Shown piece by piece: positions 5,775 to 6,959 of a DNA stretch of 6,959 nucleotides. The notes beneath the pieces were generated by a model that was given only the letters and a program-made list of their open reading frames with translations, ran no database searches and was not told where the DNA came from. This DNA is from an uncultured Streptomyces sp. (GTDB lineage Bacteria; Actinomycetota; Actinomycetes; Streptomycetales; Streptomycetaceae), in assembly GCA_946480485.1 (NCBI GenBank), contig CAMLJW010000288.1, positions 1 to 6,959 of the forward strand, in the 5' to 3' direction. The translations under genes and the position numbers were made by a program. Every line of letters starts with the position of its first letter. The first letter of the stretch is position 1.

Positions 5775-6200
5775 ATCGCGGACCTCTGCCCGGCCGTCCA
5801 GGGCGCTGGTCTTCCCGGCGGCGACGTCGTCGGGGTGCAGGACGGGGCCGAACTCGGAGGGCACGGGCGGATGGTGGAGGAACTCGGCGACGAGTTCCAC
5901 CTTGTTCTGGGTGCCGCTGGCGGGGTGAGTGACGTTCAGCCGGGTGTAGGTGTGCTCGGGGTTCTGGTGGGCCAGTTCCACGGTGAAGCCTGCGGCTTCA
6001 TAGGCGGCGATGACGCGTTCGGTGGCCGCAGGCATCTCGGCGGTGGCCCGGTTGATCGGGGCGAAGAGGTCGACGTCGTCGCTGACCCGGTTGACGATCT
6101 GATGGGCTTGGACGGCGTAGCCGCCTGCCAGGGCGTAACCGAAGTCGTCGGCGAGCGCGTCGAGCCCGATGCGGATCAGTCGGCGGTGCAGCTCGTCCAC
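5775..6200 (-). pseudogene. AbiEii/AbiGii-type nucleotidyltransferase toxin, 3'-truncated
   Basis: The N-terminal 142 residues are a nucleotidyltransferase of the AbiEii toxin family. The signature is LAGGYAVQAH (24-33) followed by VSDDVDLFAP (39-48), with D42 and D44 as the metal-binding pair; KVELVAEFL (100-108) is the next strand, and VLHPDDVAAGKTSALDGRAE (120-139) is the conserved lysine segment. Relatives continue after R-D with a phrase like F-I-D-V and roughly 70 more residues. Here homology ends at D142 (5775) and the frame runs on through antisense integrase DNA to a stop at 5292, giving a 302-residue chimera if translated. The GTG start at 6200 shares one base with the TAG of the upstream gene (TAGTG), so the two were coupled. 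AbiEii relatives transfer nucleotides to tRNA or other targets and arrest growth; this copy is probably inactive or altered. Confidence 0.8.
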
Positions 6201-6520
6201 TACGCCGCGGCCGCCCTCGGTGCGAGTTCGGGGAAGCGGTCCTGCCAGGCTGTACGGGTTGGGGAGGGCAGGAACAGATCCATCCAGTGCCGGCGCAGGA
6301 GGCCGACGTTCAGGTGAGATCGCAGGTCGGCCGGGGTCTGGGCTTCCCGGATGACCCGCTCGTACATGAGGAGCAGGTCGGCTGCGTCGGCGAGGTCGTA
6401 CTCGTAGTGCGGGCCCCAGTCGATGTGCCGGGGCAGCGTCACGCTGCCCGAGGTCGGCCCGACCAACTCGTCGAGCGACTCCGGAAGCGCGTAGATCCTC
6501 GCGGCGGCGTACCTGCTCAT
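6200..6520 (-). CDS. Conserved small protein upstream of the AbiEii-like gene, probable antitoxin partner
   Basis: 106-residue soluble protein starting at the ATG at 6520 (SRYAAARIYALPESLDEL). The middle, DLLLMYERVIREAQTPADLR, and the end, LLRRHWMDLFLPSPTRTAWQ and RFPELAP, match a small family that in actinomycetes typically sits directly before an AbiEii-type nucleotidyltransferase. From that pairing it is the likely antitoxin or regulator, although it shows no winged-helix AbiEi fold that I can see and its function is unproven. It looks complete. No strong ribosome site is visible (GGGCG is the nearest). The stop codon overlaps the toxin's GTG by one base. If the toxin fragment is dead, this gene is an orphan antitoxin. 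Confidence 0.8.
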   Translation of the reverse strand: MSRYAAARIYALPESLDELVGPTSGSVTLPRHIDWGPHYEYDLADAADLLLMYERVIREAQTPADLRSHLNVGLLRRHWMDLFLPSPTRTAWQDRFPELAPRAAAA

Positions 6521-6548
6521 ACGCCCAGCATGCCGTAACCCGCCGCGT

Positions 6549-6570
6549 CCTGGTACCGACACTCACCAGG
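6549..6570. promoter_or_regulatory. Inverted repeat upstream of the AbiE-like operon, candidate operator
   Basis: CCTGGT (6549-6554), ten bases, ACCAGG (6565-6570): perfect 6-bp arms spaced about one helix turn apart, 29 bases before the ATG at 6520. Position and spacing suit an autoregulator, but no binding protein is identified. Confidence 0.3.
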
Positions 6571-6684
6571 CGGGCGTGAACCGTTCAGACAGCAGTATCG
6601 AACCCTGGTCCGGGAAAGTGAAACGGCCTGTTCCTCCGTGTGCTTTCGAGCTGCCCTGATAGGCAAACATACAGGTCACGGCGA

Positions 6685-6717
6685 GGTTCCCTCGGTGAGG
6701 GAACCGCCTTGCGGTTC
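6685..6717. repeat. Two overlapping, mutually exclusive hairpins
   Basis: GGTTCCCTC (6685-6693) pairs with GAGGGAACC (6697-6705) across a three-base loop. GAACCGC (6701-6707) also pairs with GCGGTTC (6711-6717) across CTT. The segment 6701-6705 belongs to both stems, so only one can form at a time. The arrangement is attenuator-like or a palindromic repeat. It lies between the tRNA terminator and the AbiE-like operon, in DNA with no recognised gene. Confidence 0.45.
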
Positions 6718-6721
6718 TTCC

Positions 6722-6774
6722 GTCCCACGTATGTCCCACGCAAAGCAATTCCGTGGGATCGGGCAATTGGGATT
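6722..6774. repeat. TCCCACG/TGGGA repeats, possible integrase arm sites
   Basis: GTCCCACG occurs twice with an 11-base period (6722-6729 and 6733-6740), the reverse CGTGGGA once (6752-6758), and a shorter TGGGAT again at about 6769-6774; another GTCCCAG lies near 6795. Clusters of TGGGAC-like words are familiar between integrase genes and tRNA attachment sites of actinobacterial integrative elements. Here they lie about 140-190 bases from the tRNA 3' end. The reading as recombinase or excisionase binding sites is inference. Confidence 0.38.
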
Positions 6775-6869
6775 TGGTCTGCCTGACGCCCTAAAGTCCC
6801 AGTTCAGAGCGATGCGAGACCAAGCGGTCATGGCCACCTTGGCCGTTGCGGTTTTGGCATGCACAAGAA

Positions 6870-6903
6870 AGGCCCTGACCGGCGTTTCCGCTGGTCAGGG
6901 CCT
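6870..6903 (-). terminator. Strong hairpin terminator of the tRNA-Arg transcript
   Basis: AGGCCCTGACC (6870-6880), 12-base loop, GGTCAGGGCCT (6893-6903): eleven perfect pairs. On the minus strand it follows the tRNA 3' end by about ten bases and is followed by TTCTT. It could work in both directions, since TAATTTT follows it on the plus strand. Confidence 0.8.
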
Positions 6904-6913
6904 AATTTTCCGG

Positions 6914-6959
6914 TGCCCCCGGCAGGATTCGAACCTGCGCACACGGCTCCGGAGGCCGT
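6914..6959 (-). tRNA. tRNA-Arg(CCG), 3' portion (5' part outside window)
   Basis: Read on the minus strand: anticodon stem ACGGC/GCCGT (6955-6959 and 6943-6947) around the loop CTCCGGA, giving anticodon CCG at 6950-6952, which reads the arginine codon CGG. A four-base variable region follows, then T-arm GCAGG/CCTGC with loop TTCGAAT (6922-6938), the acceptor strand CGGGGGC (6915-6921), and discriminator A at 6914. The next bases are CCG, so the CCA end is not encoded, as in many actinobacteria. The D-arm and 5' acceptor strand lie beyond the right edge. tRNA 3' ends are common integration targets, which fits the truncated integrase nearby. Confidence 0.9.

Noticed and set aside
6563..6864. 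Two short minus-strand frames (67 and 62 codons) near the right end
   Set aside because: They run through the hairpins and repeats, have no ribosome site or known motif, and look like chance frames in attachment-site DNA.
1..6959. CRISPR arrays, rRNA genes and complete insertion sequences
   Set aside because: No regular repeat-spacer pattern, no rRNA-like conserved stretches and no transposase motif were seen on either strand.

Overview
The window looks like accessory DNA from a high-GC actinomycete, most likely Streptomyces or a close relative. The support is GC-rich codon use, frequent GTG starts, a characteristic actinobacterial tyrosine-integrase motif (MYYAGLRPEE), a tRNA gene without an encoded CCA end, and several protein families common in Streptomyces. 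The assignment is inference; no ribosomal or taxonomic marker gene is present.

Layout, left to right. (a) 1-2013, all minus strand: a compact three-gene operon transcribed right to left in the order von Willebrand A (TerY-like) protein, PP2C-type phosphatase, and a Ser/Thr-kinase-like protein cut by the window edge. This is the composition of the TerY-phosphorylation (TerY-P) triad, a signalling module linked to stress response and phage defence. (b) 2014-2724: a 711-base gap holding a candidate promoter for the triad, a perfect palindrome, a plus-strand open frame with no start codon (possible gene remnant), and a hairpin downstream of the next gene. (c) 2725-3780, minus: a 351-residue protein with a probable degenerate PD-(D/E)XK nuclease-like core, apparently translated from a leaderless mRNA. 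(d) 3781-4023: a gap with two inverted repeats. (e) 4024-4697, minus: a ribbon-helix-helix antitoxin and a PIN-domain (VapC-like) toxin overlapping by four bases. (f) 4866 to about 5774, plus: a tyrosine recombinase that stops after the first catalytic arginine. (g) About 5775-6520, minus: a small conserved protein and an AbiEii-type nucleotidyltransferase whose C-terminus is missing. The integrase and the nucleotidyltransferase are cut at the same point, tail to tail, so one deletion or rearrangement probably removed both ends. (h) 6521-6959: palindromes, TGGGA-type repeats resembling attachment-site remnants, a strong hairpin terminator, and the 3' part of a tRNA-Arg(CCG) on the minus strand.

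Overall this reads as a decayed integrative element or defence island lying against tRNA-Arg(CCG). The integrase is dead, the phosphorylation triad and the RHH-PIN pair look intact as far as visible, and the AbiE-like pair has lost the end of its toxin. The possible undescribed aspects are the kinase's atypical catalytic motifs, the neighbouring nuclease-like protein as a possible partner of the triad, and the exact deletion junction.
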